A stretch of 64,000 nucleotides of DNA from positions 1,159,454-1,223,453 of the forward strand of contig NZ_CP030085.1 in the NCBI RefSeq assembly GCF_003261235.1. Reading direction: 5' to 3'. The notes under the pieces are model-generated. The model was not told the origin of the DNA, made no database searches, and saw nothing but the letters and a program-made list of their open reading frames with translations. Both the position numbers and the translations under genes were made by a program. Shown in pieces: positions 42,491 to 49,887 of the stretch. Source of the stretch: Polynucleobacter paneuropaeus. Its GTDB lineage: Bacteria > Pseudomonadota > Gammaproteobacteria > Burkholderiales > Burkholderiaceae. Position 1 is the first letter of the stretch; each line of letters opens with the position of its first letter.

Positions 42491-44035
42491 ATGAACGATA
42501 AAGTCAACCCGCAAGCTAATCCAGAACCCCTTGATGAGAATCACATCATTGCCGAGCGACGTGAAAAATTAGCCAAACTTCGGGAAGCTGGCGTTCCTTT
42601 CCCGAATGATTTTGTGCCAACGCATTTATCAGCAGATTTGCATGCGCATTACGATAGCCTCACTAAAGAAGAATTAGCTGCCAAGAAAGTTCATGTCAAA
42701 GTGGCAGGCCGCATGGTTCTTAAGCGCGTGATGGGTAAAGCAAGCTTTGCCACCATTCAAGACCGAAGTGGGCAAATTCAGTTCTATATCAATGATGAAA
42801 TTAGTGGGGCTGATACTCATGGTGCATTTAAGCACTGGGATATGGGCGACTTTATTGCTGCAGAAGGCCATCTTTTTAAGACCAATAAAGGTGAACTCTC
42901 TGTTGAGAGCAGCAATCTGCGTTTGCTCAGCAAATCCTTACGTCCTCTGCCAGATAAATTCCATGGACTATCTGATTTAGAGACTAAATACCGTCAACGT
43001 TATGTTGATTTAATTGTGAATCCAGAGAGTCGTAATACTTTCAAGGCAAGAAGTAATGCGATTGCCTCATTACGTCGTCACATGCTTGATGCCGATTTCA
43101 TGGAAGTAGAGACGCCCATGCTCCACCCTATTCCCGGGGGTGCAACTGCAAAGCCTTTTATCACCCATCACAATGCTTTAGATATGCAGATGTTTTTGCG
43201 TATCGCACCAGAGCTCTATTTGAAGCGTTTAATTGTCGGTGGATTTGAACGCGTATTTGAAATCAATCGTAACTTCCGCAACGAAGGCGTGAGCCCGCGC
43301 CATAACCCTGAGTTCACAATGATGGAGTTCTATGCGGCCTATACCGACTATCGGTGGCTGATGGACTTTACCGAAGGACTTATTCGTGCTGCAGCAATCG
43401 ACGCACAAGGCACTGCAATCTTGACCCATCAAGGACGAGAACTGGATTTAAGTAAACCCTTTCAGCGCTTGACTATTACTGAGGCGATTCTGAAATACGG
43501 TCCCCAGTCAAATAAACAATATCAAACGGCACAACTCGAAGATGCCGACTTCATTCGCGCTGAGTTGAAAAAAGGTGGTGAGAATCCTGATTCTCCCACC
43601 CTGAAGAATGCAGGTATCGGCGCTCTTCAATTAGCCTTGTTTGAATTGGTTGCTGAAGAACACCTCTGGGAGCCTACTTACATCATTGATTACCCGATTG
43701 AGGTGAGCCCTCTCGCCCGCGAATCAGACACTCGTCCGGGCGTCACCGAGCGCTTTGAGTTATTCATCACCGGTCGTGAGATTGCCAATGGTTTCTCAGA
43801 ACTTAATGACGCAGAAGATCAAGCGAATCGCTTCCGTAAGCAGGTAGAGCAAAAAGAAGCTGGTGATGAAGAGGCAATGTACTTCGACCATGACTTTATT
43901 CGTGCACTGGAATATGGCATGCCCCCTACTGGCGGTTGCGGTATCGGCATCGATCGTCTGGTGATGTTACTAACCGATGCACCCAATATTCGGGATGTGA
44001 TTCTGTTCCCGCACTTACGTCGCGAAGAAGAGTAA
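42491..44035 (+). CDS. lysS: Lysyl-tRNA synthetase (class II)
   Basis: Charges tRNA-Lys. The 514-residue product has the N-terminal OB-fold anticodon-binding domain (about 70-175), motif 2 (FRNEGVSPRHNPEFTMMEFY near residue 270), and motif 3 (GCGIGIDRLVMLLT near residue 490). The length is normal. It follows prfB by 26 bases, the widespread prfB-lysS pairing. Its stop is adjacent to the convergent dsbB stop. Confidence 0.98.
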   Translation: MNDKVNPQANPEPLDENHIIAERREKLAKLREAGVPFPNDFVPTHLSADLHAHYDSLTKEELAAKKVHVKVAGRMVLKRVMGKASFATIQDRSGQIQFYINDEISGADTHGAFKHWDMGDFIAAEGHLFKTNKGELSVESSNLRLLSKSLRPLPDKFHGLSDLETKYRQRYVDLIVNPESRNTFKARSNAIASLRRHMLDADFMEVETPMLHPIPGGATAKPFITHHNALDMQMFLRIAPELYLKRLIVGGFERVFEINRNFRNEGVSPRHNPEFTMMEFYAAYTDYRWLMDFTEGLIRAAAIDAQGTAILTHQGRELDLSKPFQRLTITEAILKYGPQSNKQYQTAQLEDADFIRAELKKGGENPDSPTLKNAGIGALQLALFELVAEEHLWEPTYIIDYPIEVSPLARESDTRPGVTERFELFITGREIANGFSELNDAEDQANRFRKQVEQKEAGDEEAMYFDHDFIRALEYGMPPTGGCGIGIDRLVMLLTDAPNIRDVILFPHLRREEE

Positions 44036-44047
44036 TTAGCTCTTCTT
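44025..44047. repeat. Inverted repeat at the lysS/dsbB convergent junction
   Basis: AAGAAGAG and CTCTTCTT flank TAATTAG. The loop contains both stop codons. As the only symmetrical structure between the two convergent genes it could act as a weak two-way terminator, although the stem is AT-rich and the following A-run (plus strand) is not a U-run. Confidence 0.45.
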
Positions 44048-44512
44048 AAAAAGTCGTTGTAGTAGCACGATCAAGAAGATTGCGAACCAAATAAAGGACC
44101 ATTGGGGAAGTTGGAGACCGAAAATAGGTGGGAGTTGCGCGGAGCAAAGTCCATCAGCCTTGAAGAGCCAAGGTAAGCCACGCACAAGCTCAAACTGATT
44201 GATCCAAGTTTCTAGAGGATCAATACCGCAGGATGTATCGGGATGGAATAACACCCAGATATGGCGACCTGCGACAAGTAAGCCAAATAGCGCAAATAAT
44301 GTCGCCAAAATATGGAAGAATTTTCTACTTGGCTGAAAAGCCAGCGCCATGAAGCAAGAGCAACAGATTCCCAAGTACCCTACCCTTTGCATGATGCACA
44401 AAGGGCATGGCAAGAAAGGGACGCCCTGATAGCCAAATTGCTGGAGGATGAGCGCAGCCATCACAAGACCCAGACTCAGAAAGCCCATGAGGAGGTAAAA
44501 AGTTCGGTTCAT
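44036..44512 (-). CDS. dsbB: Disulfide bond formation protein DsbB
   Basis: Inner-membrane protein that reoxidises DsbA and passes electrons to quinones. The 158-residue product has four membrane helices. The first redox pair is C36-P-L-C39, directly after F-L-P. The second periplasmic loop carries the other pair, one in HPDTSC and one in ADGLC. The catalytic Arg follows in IMQR. dsbA is not in the window. It is divergent from fpr. Confidence 0.96.
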   Translation of the reverse strand: MNRTFYLLMGFLSLGLVMAALILQQFGYQGVPFLPCPLCIMQRVGYLGICCSCFMALAFQPSRKFFHILATLFALFGLLVAGRHIWVLFHPDTSCGIDPLETWINQFELVRGLPWLFKADGLCSAQLPPIFGLQLPQWSFIWFAIFLIVLLQRLFKKS

Positions 44513-44662
44513 GCCCTGATGATAGCGAAGCTTAGAGTCGATTCGAAAAATCTGCCTTATTACTAAAAGTTCAGGGCATATAAAAAGTTAATCGCCTCCG
44601 AAGCTCTCGGCACAAGCTTAAGAATGGGATAATGGCGGTTTTACTGAAAATCACACCGCTTT

Positions 44663-45439
44663 ATGGCTACTTGCAATACTGAAACCGTTCTGTCAGTTCA
44701 TCATTGGAATGACACTCTCTTTAGCTTCACGACCACCCGCAATAAAGGTCTGCGCTTCCGTAGCGGGCACTTTTTAATGATTGGTTTAGAGGTCGAAGGT
44801 AAACCACTACTCCGTGCTTATAGTGTTGCCAGCCCAAACTACGAGGAGCATTTGGAGTTCTTGAGTATTAAGGTTCAAGATGGTCCGCTTACTTCACGTC
44901 TTCAAAAAATCCAGGTGGGTGACCCCATCCTTGTAAGCGAGAAGTCCGTTGGTACATTGGTCATTGATGATCTCAACCCCGGTAAGCATCTCTACTTATT
45001 TAGTACTGGTACCGGCTTGGCGCCCTTTATGAGTATTATTCGCGACCCTGAAACCTATGACAAATTTGAGAAAGTTGTTTTGATTCATGGCGTACGTCTC
45101 GTTAGTGAATTGGCTTATGGTGATTACATCAAGAATGAACTGACTCAAGATGAATATTTAGGCGAACTCATTCGAGAAAAACTCATCTACTACCCTACCG
45201 TGACGCGCGAAGCATTCAAACATACTGGTCGACTTACCACTGCCATTGAAACTGGAAAGCTCTTCAAAGATATCGGATTGCCTCCATTAGACCCAGCAGT
45301 GGATCGCGCCATGATTTGCGGCAGTCCATCGATGCTCAAAGAAACCTGTGAGATGCTCGATAGTAAGGGCTTCAAAGTCTCCCCAAGCCTAGGTCATTTA
45401 GGCGACTATGTCTTTGAGCGGGCCTTCGTAGAAAAATAA
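44663..45439 (+). CDS. fpr: Ferredoxin--NADP(+) reductase (Fpr-type)
   Basis: FAD-dependent enzyme that moves electrons between NADPH and ferredoxin or flavodoxin. The 258-residue product has the FAD-binding RAYSVASPN motif near residue 50, the nucleotide-binding FSTGTGLAPFMSI near residue 114, and CGSPSMLKE near 215. The C-terminal V-F-E-R-A-F-V-E-K, with a C-terminal aromatic region rather than plant-type tyrosine, fits bacterial Fpr. The ISC ferredoxin at 49.5 kb and the sulfate-assimilation genes are nearby consumers. It starts with ATG; no strong RBS noted. Confidence 0.95.
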   Translation: MATCNTETVLSVHHWNDTLFSFTTTRNKGLRFRSGHFLMIGLEVEGKPLLRAYSVASPNYEEHLEFLSIKVQDGPLTSRLQKIQVGDPILVSEKSVGTLVIDDLNPGKHLYLFSTGTGLAPFMSIIRDPETYDKFEKVVLIHGVRLVSELAYGDYIKNELTQDEYLGELIREKLIYYPTVTREAFKHTGRLTTAIETGKLFKDIGLPPLDPAVDRAMICGSPSMLKETCEMLDSKGFKVSPSLGHLGDYVFERAFVEK

Positions 45440-45440
45440 T

Positions 45441-45494
45441 CTATATACCTGTAAGTAATATAGATATCGCTATATATTTCTTGTGGATATATAG
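45441..45494 (+). promoter_or_regulatory. Operator array of CTATAT/ATATAG half-sites upstream of the sulfate operon
   Basis: Four six-base half-sites alternate in orientation: CTATAT at 45441-45446, ATATAG at 45458-45463, CTATAT at 45470-45475 and ATATAG at 45489-45494. They form two outward palindromes with 11- and 13-base spacers and one inner palindrome with a six-base spacer. A weak promoter TTGTGG (45481-45486) - 17 bases - TAAAGT (45504-45509) overlaps the last half-sites. This arrangement fits a dimeric or tetrameric regulator such as a LysR-type protein (CysB family is the natural guess from context). The regulator is not in the window. Confidence 0.5.
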
Positions 45495-45542
45495 ACTCAT
45501 TGCTAAAGTCTCCTCTAACGCTTGATTAACAGAGGAATCGCA

Positions 45543-45707
45543 ATGTCGCCAGTTCGGGAACAATACAACCCCATCATTACCAGCCTTCTGCGCGAGCATG
45601 ATCAATTGCCAATAGAACAAGTTGAAACTCGTAAATCGATCCAACGTCGCATTCTGTTTTTGATGAGCGCAATTAAATTTCAAGAATTTGAAGAAGCCCA
45701 GTGCTAA
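45543..45707 (+). CDS. 54-residue protein leading the sulfate-assimilation operon
   Basis: A small hydrophilic, mostly helical protein with no membrane segment or signal. I do not recognise it. It starts at the ATG at 45543, six bases after a good AGAGGA ribosome-binding site, and ends in Q-C, a single cysteine as the last residue. The frame stays open seven codons further upstream without a ribosome-binding site. It begins the operon: the TauE/SafE gene follows 16 bases later, with cysH, cysD and cysN close behind. It could be a regulatory or sulfur-handling helper, but that is only an inference from position. Confidence 0.65.
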   Translation: MSPVREQYNPIITSLLREHDQLPIEQVETRKSIQRRILFLMSAIKFQEFEEAQC

Positions 45708-45723
45708 TCAAAAAAAGTAAACC

Positions 45724-46518
45724 ATGATCCAATTTTTCATCGATTCATCGCACTTTATTCTTTCAGGGGCACTTGTTGGTCTCTTAGTCGGCATGACCGG
45801 CGTAGGTGGCGGCTCTCTTATGACGCCTTTGCTGACGATTATTTTTGGCGTCGCTCCAACTACAGCAGTTGGTACAGATTTGGCTTTTGCTGCCATTACC
45901 AAAGGTTTTGGCACAGCAGCCCATCGCTTACACGGCAACGTCCGGTGGGATATTGTTCGCCTGCTGTGTGTGGGTAGCCTCACAACGGCAATACTGTCGA
46001 TCATCGCACTGAAGTATGTGGGGCCAGTATCGAAAGATTGGAATCACCTCATTAGCCTTGCGATCGGTGCATCTGTTTTATTAACTGCAGGCTCACTGCT
46101 TTTTAGAGCGAAGATTATGAAATGGGTTCACGCAAATCCAAAGCGTTTACCTAAAGGCTTTCCTCTCAAAGTAGCCACGGTAGTAGTTGGGGCAGTGATC
46201 GGAGTCTTAGTGACTGTCTCCTCAATCGGAGCAGGTGCTATCGGCGCTACCTTGATTTTGGTTCTCTACCCCACCCTTCGGCCGGCTGAAGTTGCAGGCA
46301 CCGATATTGCCTATGCTGTCCCGCTAACGGCATTAGCAGGCCTTGGCCACTGGTGGCTCGGCAATGTGCACTTTGATCTACTCGCCGGTCTTCTAATTGG
46401 ATCCGTTCCTGCCATTTGGTTCGGCGCCAAACTCTCAAGCATCTTGTCTGAAAAAATTACTCGCAATACGCTGGCGGTAACACTCTTTTTGGTTGGTCTA
46501 AAGTTGGTAATCTCATGA
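45724..46518 (+). CDS. TauE/SafE-family sulfite exporter or sulfur-compound permease
   Basis: A 264-residue integral membrane protein with about eight helices. Both TauE repeats show the glycine-rich G-M-T-G-V-G-G-G-S-L pattern (near residue 25), and the second half has the S-S-I-G-A-G-A-I-G variant (near residue 165). Members export sulfite or sulfoacetate or move other organosulfur anions. Here it is directly before cysH, whose stop-start overlap (ATGA) puts it in the same operon. It may protect the cell from sulfite made by CysH or import a sulfur source; the direction is not proven. Confidence 0.88.
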   Translation: MIQFFIDSSHFILSGALVGLLVGMTGVGGGSLMTPLLTIIFGVAPTTAVGTDLAFAAITKGFGTAAHRLHGNVRWDIVRLLCVGSLTTAILSIIALKYVGPVSKDWNHLISLAIGASVLLTAGSLLFRAKIMKWVHANPKRLPKGFPLKVATVVVGAVIGVLVTVSSIGAGAIGATLILVLYPTLRPAEVAGTDIAYAVPLTALAGLGHWWLGNVHFDLLAGLLIGSVPAIWFGAKLSSILSEKITRNTLAVTLFLVGLKLVIS

Positions 46519-47243
46519 ATGCTCCACAATTCTGGACCATCCCTCCTAGTGAGTTGAGCCCCTCCCAATTGGCCATAAAAACTCAAGCGCTCCAAGAGCG
46601 CTTAGTTTCTATTTGTGACCAGTTCGATGATGTTCGCTTTGCAACAAGTCTGGCTGCCGAAGATATGGTGATTACAGACGCGATTACCCAAGCAAAGTTA
46701 CCAATTCAATTCTTTACCTTGGCTACAGGTCGACTGCATCAAGAAACCGTAGACTTGGTGAAGACCACTCAAGATCATTATCAAATTAGCATTACCAAAG
46801 TCTATCCAGAAGAATCCGATGTTCAATCCTATATTGATCAATACGGAATCAACGGTTTTTATGATGGCGAAGAAGCCAAGAAAGCATGCTGTGGAGCACG
46901 CAAAATCAAGCCACTGAATACTGCTCTACAGGGTGCAAAAGCCTGGTTAAGCGGTCAGCGACGAGAGCAATCAACAACTCGTACCGAGCTGAACTTTGCT
47001 GAGCATGATGATGCCCGAGGAATTGAAAAGTTCAATCCACTATTTAATTGGACTGAAGCGGATGTTTGGGCCTATATCAAGCAAGAAAATGTACTAATAC
47101 ACCCGCTCCATCTTAAGGGCTACCCTAGTATTGGCTGTGAGCCCTGTACTCGTCAGGTTAAACAAGGTGAAGATATTCGGGCTGGTCGCTGGTGGTGGCT
47201 GCAAAGCGATAGTAAAGAATGTGGTCTGCACATTAATCAATAA
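46515..47243 (+). CDS. cysH: Assimilatory adenylyl-sulfate (APS) reductase CysH
   Basis: Reduces adenylyl sulfate to sulfite with thioredoxin. The 242-residue protein has the PP-loop-like nucleotide fold and the iron-sulfur cysteines that separate APS from PAPS reductases: the pair C125-C126 (KACCGARK) and C208/C211 (GCEPC). The catalytic cysteine is C236 in E-C-G-L-H. So this pathway skips APS kinase, which agrees with CysN lacking a kinase domain. Overlaps the TauE-like gene by four bases; cysD follows after 16 bases. Confidence 0.96.
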   Translation: MNAPQFWTIPPSELSPSQLAIKTQALQERLVSICDQFDDVRFATSLAAEDMVITDAITQAKLPIQFFTLATGRLHQETVDLVKTTQDHYQISITKVYPEESDVQSYIDQYGINGFYDGEEAKKACCGARKIKPLNTALQGAKAWLSGQRREQSTTRTELNFAEHDDARGIEKFNPLFNWTEADVWAYIKQENVLIHPLHLKGYPSIGCEPCTRQVKQGEDIRAGRWWWLQSDSKECGLHINQ

Positions 47244-47259
47244 CTGAATGATTTATTAA

Positions 47260-48183
47260 ATGCAAGAACAAACCTTATTAGATGATCATTTAGATTGGCT
47301 TGAAGCTGAATCGATTTACATCATTCGCGAAGTTGTAGCTCAGTGTGCTAATCCAGCTATGCTATTTTCTGGCGGTAAAGATTCTATTGTGATGTTTCAC
47401 TTAGCGCGCAAGGCGTTTCAGTTTGGTGATCGACCTGTCAAATTACCATTCCCTATTTTGCATATCGATACCGGTCATAACTATCCTGAAGTGATTCAGT
47501 ACCGTGATGATGTCGTTAAAAAGACCGGCGTCAAACTGATTGTTGGCCATGTAGAGGACTCGATTAAAAAAGGTACAGTTCGCCTTCGCAAGGAAACGGA
47601 CTCACGCAATGCGGCTCAAGCAGTAACCTTACTTGAAACCATTGCTCAATATGAATTCGATGCGCTGATGGGCGGCGCTCGTCGCGATGAAGAAAAGGCC
47701 CGCGCTAAAGAGCGCATCTTCTCGTTCCGCGATGATTTTGGTCAATGGGACCCTAAAGCACAACGTCCTGAGCTCTGGAATCTGTATAACGCTCGGATCG
47801 CTAAGGGCGAGAACATGCGTGTCTTCCCTATCTCCAACTGGACTGAACTGGATATTTGGCAATACATTTCCCGTGAAAACTTAGATCTTCCGAGTATTTA
47901 CTACACCCATCAACGCGAAGTGGTTAGAAAAAATAGCTTGCTAGTGCCCGTAACTGACATTACACCTAAAGCACCGGGTGATGTTAGCGAGATATTAGAT
48001 GTTCGTTTCCGCACCGTTGGCGATATTAGCTGCACTTGCCCAGTGCTGAGTACCGCCTCCAATCCCTTGGACATTATTGCTGAGACTGCAATTACAGAAA
48101 TTACTGAGCGTGGCGCAACTCGGATGGATGATCAAACTAATGAGGCCTCCATGGAACGTCGCAAGAAAGAAGGTTACTTCTAA
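47260..48183 (+). CDS. cysD: Sulfate adenylyltransferase small subunit CysD
   Basis: Makes adenylyl sulfate from ATP and sulfate, using GTP hydrolysis by CysN. The 307-residue product is an ATP pyrophosphatase with the PP-loop FSGGKDS near residue 37 and the family motifs H-I-D-T-G-H-N-Y-P and G-G-A-R-R-D-E-E-K-A-R-A-K-E-R. Length is normal. Its stop overlaps the cysN start by one base (TAATG). Confidence 0.98.
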   Translation: MQEQTLLDDHLDWLEAESIYIIREVVAQCANPAMLFSGGKDSIVMFHLARKAFQFGDRPVKLPFPILHIDTGHNYPEVIQYRDDVVKKTGVKLIVGHVEDSIKKGTVRLRKETDSRNAAQAVTLLETIAQYEFDALMGGARRDEEKARAKERIFSFRDDFGQWDPKAQRPELWNLYNARIAKGENMRVFPISNWTELDIWQYISRENLDLPSIYYTHQREVVRKNSLLVPVTDITPKAPGDVSEILDVRFRTVGDISCTCPVLSTASNPLDIIAETAITEITERGATRMDDQTNEASMERRKKEGYF

Positions 48184-49529
48184 TGACCCAAGCAACTCAT
48201 TCTGCAGAACATCAAAACGTCGTCCGTTTTATTACGGCAGGTAGCGTTGATGATGGTAAGAGCACCCTCATTGGTCGTCTCCTATACGATACCAAGTCTA
48301 TCTTAGTAGACCAGTTAGAGTCCCTCTCCAAAACCAAACATGCCCGTGTCACTTCATCCGATGCTGGCGTTGATCTGGCCTTACTTACCGATGGCTTAGA
48401 AGCCGAGCGTGAGCAAGGTATTACGATCGATGTAGCCTACCGCTATTTTTCGACACCAAAACGTAAATTTATCGTAGCGGATGCCCCTGGACATGAGCAA
48501 TACACTCGCAACTTAGTCACTGGTGCTTCACAATCGGATGTGGCCGTTATCTTGGTTGATGCCAGTAGGGTTGATCTAGCCGCTTCCCCTGCTACTTTAT
48601 TGGCACAGACCAAACGCCATGCAGCCATTGTGCATTTACTTGGCCTGCGTCATGTGGTTTTTGCTGTAAACAAAATGGATTTATTTAATTTTGACGAAAA
48701 TGTTTTCACCACCATTACCCAAGCGATTGAAGATTTATGTCAAAAGATCGGCTTACCTCAGCCAACCCTCATCCCCATCTCTGCCTTACTTGGTGCTAAC
48801 GTAGTTAATGCCAGCACTTATACCCCCTGGTATAAAGGCCCTACTCTCCTCGCATGGCTTGAAAGCCTAGATACGAGTCCTGCTTCTGAAAAAACTGGGT
48901 TTCGCTTTCCGGTGCAATATGTAGCCCGTCAAGACGGTAGTGCCTCGGATGATTTTCGGGGTTATCTTGGTCAAGTTGAGACTGGCAGCATTCACAAGGG
49001 CCAGAAGATTAAGGTTTTGCCAGGTAATAGTGAAGCTACCGTGGCTGAAATCTATCTTGGCAATGGCTCAACCCGGGATGACTCTAATAACACAGTGGAT
49101 TCGGCGACGACAGGTGATGCAATCGCGATTCGTCTCAAGGAAGATATTGATATTTCACGGGGTTGCTTATTTATCAATGTTGATGATGCTACACCGCCCC
49201 GCCTGAGTAAGGAAATTTCTGCTGACCTGTGTTGGCTTGATAGCGAACCACTCTCCATGAATCGGAAATATGCTTTGCGTCACACTACCAATACGGTTGG
49301 AGCCAAGGTGAAAGCAATTGAACAGGTGCTTGATGTACAGACCCTATTTCAAGCAAGTGAGACACATCCTCTGAATACCAATGAAATTGGTCGAGTAAGC
49401 TTGATACTGCAAAAGCCTATTGCTGCAGATTTATTTGATGAATCGCAAGCTACTGGTGCTTTTATCTTGATTGATGAAGTCAGCAATCATACGGTTGCAG
49501 CTGGAATGATTCGTCAGTGTATTAATTAG
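48183..49529 (+). CDS. cysN: Sulfate adenylyltransferase large subunit CysN (GTPase)
   Basis: EF-Tu-like GTPase subunit that drives APS formation. The 448-residue product has G1 GSVDDGKSTL, G2 near GITID, G3 DAPGHEQYTRN and G4 NKMD, followed by two beta-barrel domains. It ends at residue 448 with no APS-kinase (CysC) extension, which agrees with the APS-type reductase upstream. The end overlaps the convergent fdx by four bases. No sulfite reductase gene (cysI/cysJ or a siroheme enzyme) follows, so that step must be encoded elsewhere. Confidence 0.97.
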   Translation: MTQATHSAEHQNVVRFITAGSVDDGKSTLIGRLLYDTKSILVDQLESLSKTKHARVTSSDAGVDLALLTDGLEAEREQGITIDVAYRYFSTPKRKFIVADAPGHEQYTRNLVTGASQSDVAVILVDASRVDLAASPATLLAQTKRHAAIVHLLGLRHVVFAVNKMDLFNFDENVFTTITQAIEDLCQKIGLPQPTLIPISALLGANVVNASTYTPWYKGPTLLAWLESLDTSPASEKTGFRFPVQYVARQDGSASDDFRGYLGQVETGSIHKGQKIKVLPGNSEATVAEIYLGNGSTRDDSNNTVDSATTGDAIAIRLKEDIDISRGCLFINVDDATPPRLSKEISADLCWLDSEPLSMNRKYALRHTTNTVGAKVKAIEQVLDVQTLFQASETHPLNTNEIGRVSLILQKPIAADLFDESQATGAFILIDEVSNHTVAAGMIRQCIN

Positions 49530-49864
49530 TGATTCTCTTTGGCATGATTGATTGAGTACTTTGGTATCTCAATCACCAAGTTCTCTTGCGCAACAATTGC
49601 CTGACAAGATAGACGTGACTGGGGGCCAAGACCCCAGGCACGATCGAGCATATCCTCCTCGTTTTCATCGGGGGGATTGAGACTATTAAGACCCTCTTTC
49701 ACCAGCACGTGACAAGTTGTGCAAGCACAGACCATATCGCAAGCATGCTCAATGGGAATATCGTTTTCTAGAAGCGCTTCACAAATTGAGGTCCCAGGTA
49801 AAGCCTCTACCACCGCTCCTTCGGGGCAATATTCACTATGAGGCAAAACAACGATCTGGGTCAT
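49526..49864 (-). CDS. fdx: ISC-type [2Fe-2S] ferredoxin
   Basis: Electron donor for iron-sulfur cluster assembly. The 112-residue adrenodoxin-type ferredoxin has the cluster motif C-x5-C-x2-C (CDMVCACTTCH) near residue 42 and a fourth cysteine near residue 85 (R-L-S-C-Q). Last gene of the isc operon, 23 bases after hscA. E. coli's iscX is absent here. Confidence 0.96.
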   Translation of the reverse strand: MTQIVVLPHSEYCPEGAVVEALPGTSICEALLENDIPIEHACDMVCACTTCHVLVKEGLNSLNPPDENEEDMLDRAWGLGPQSRLSCQAIVAQENLVIEIPKYSINHAKENH

Positions 49865-49887
49865 ATTCTTCTTTTAGTATCAGTATG

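Noticed and set aside
44025..44047. lysS/dsbB hairpin as a firm intrinsic terminator
   Set aside because: The stem is AT-rich and no U-run follows on the plus strand, so it is reported as an inverted repeat only.
45441..45494. CTATAT repeats as a CRISPR or mini-repeat array
   Set aside because: The half-sites alternate in orientation, are only six bases long and have short unequal spacers, so they look like operator sites and not a CRISPR array.
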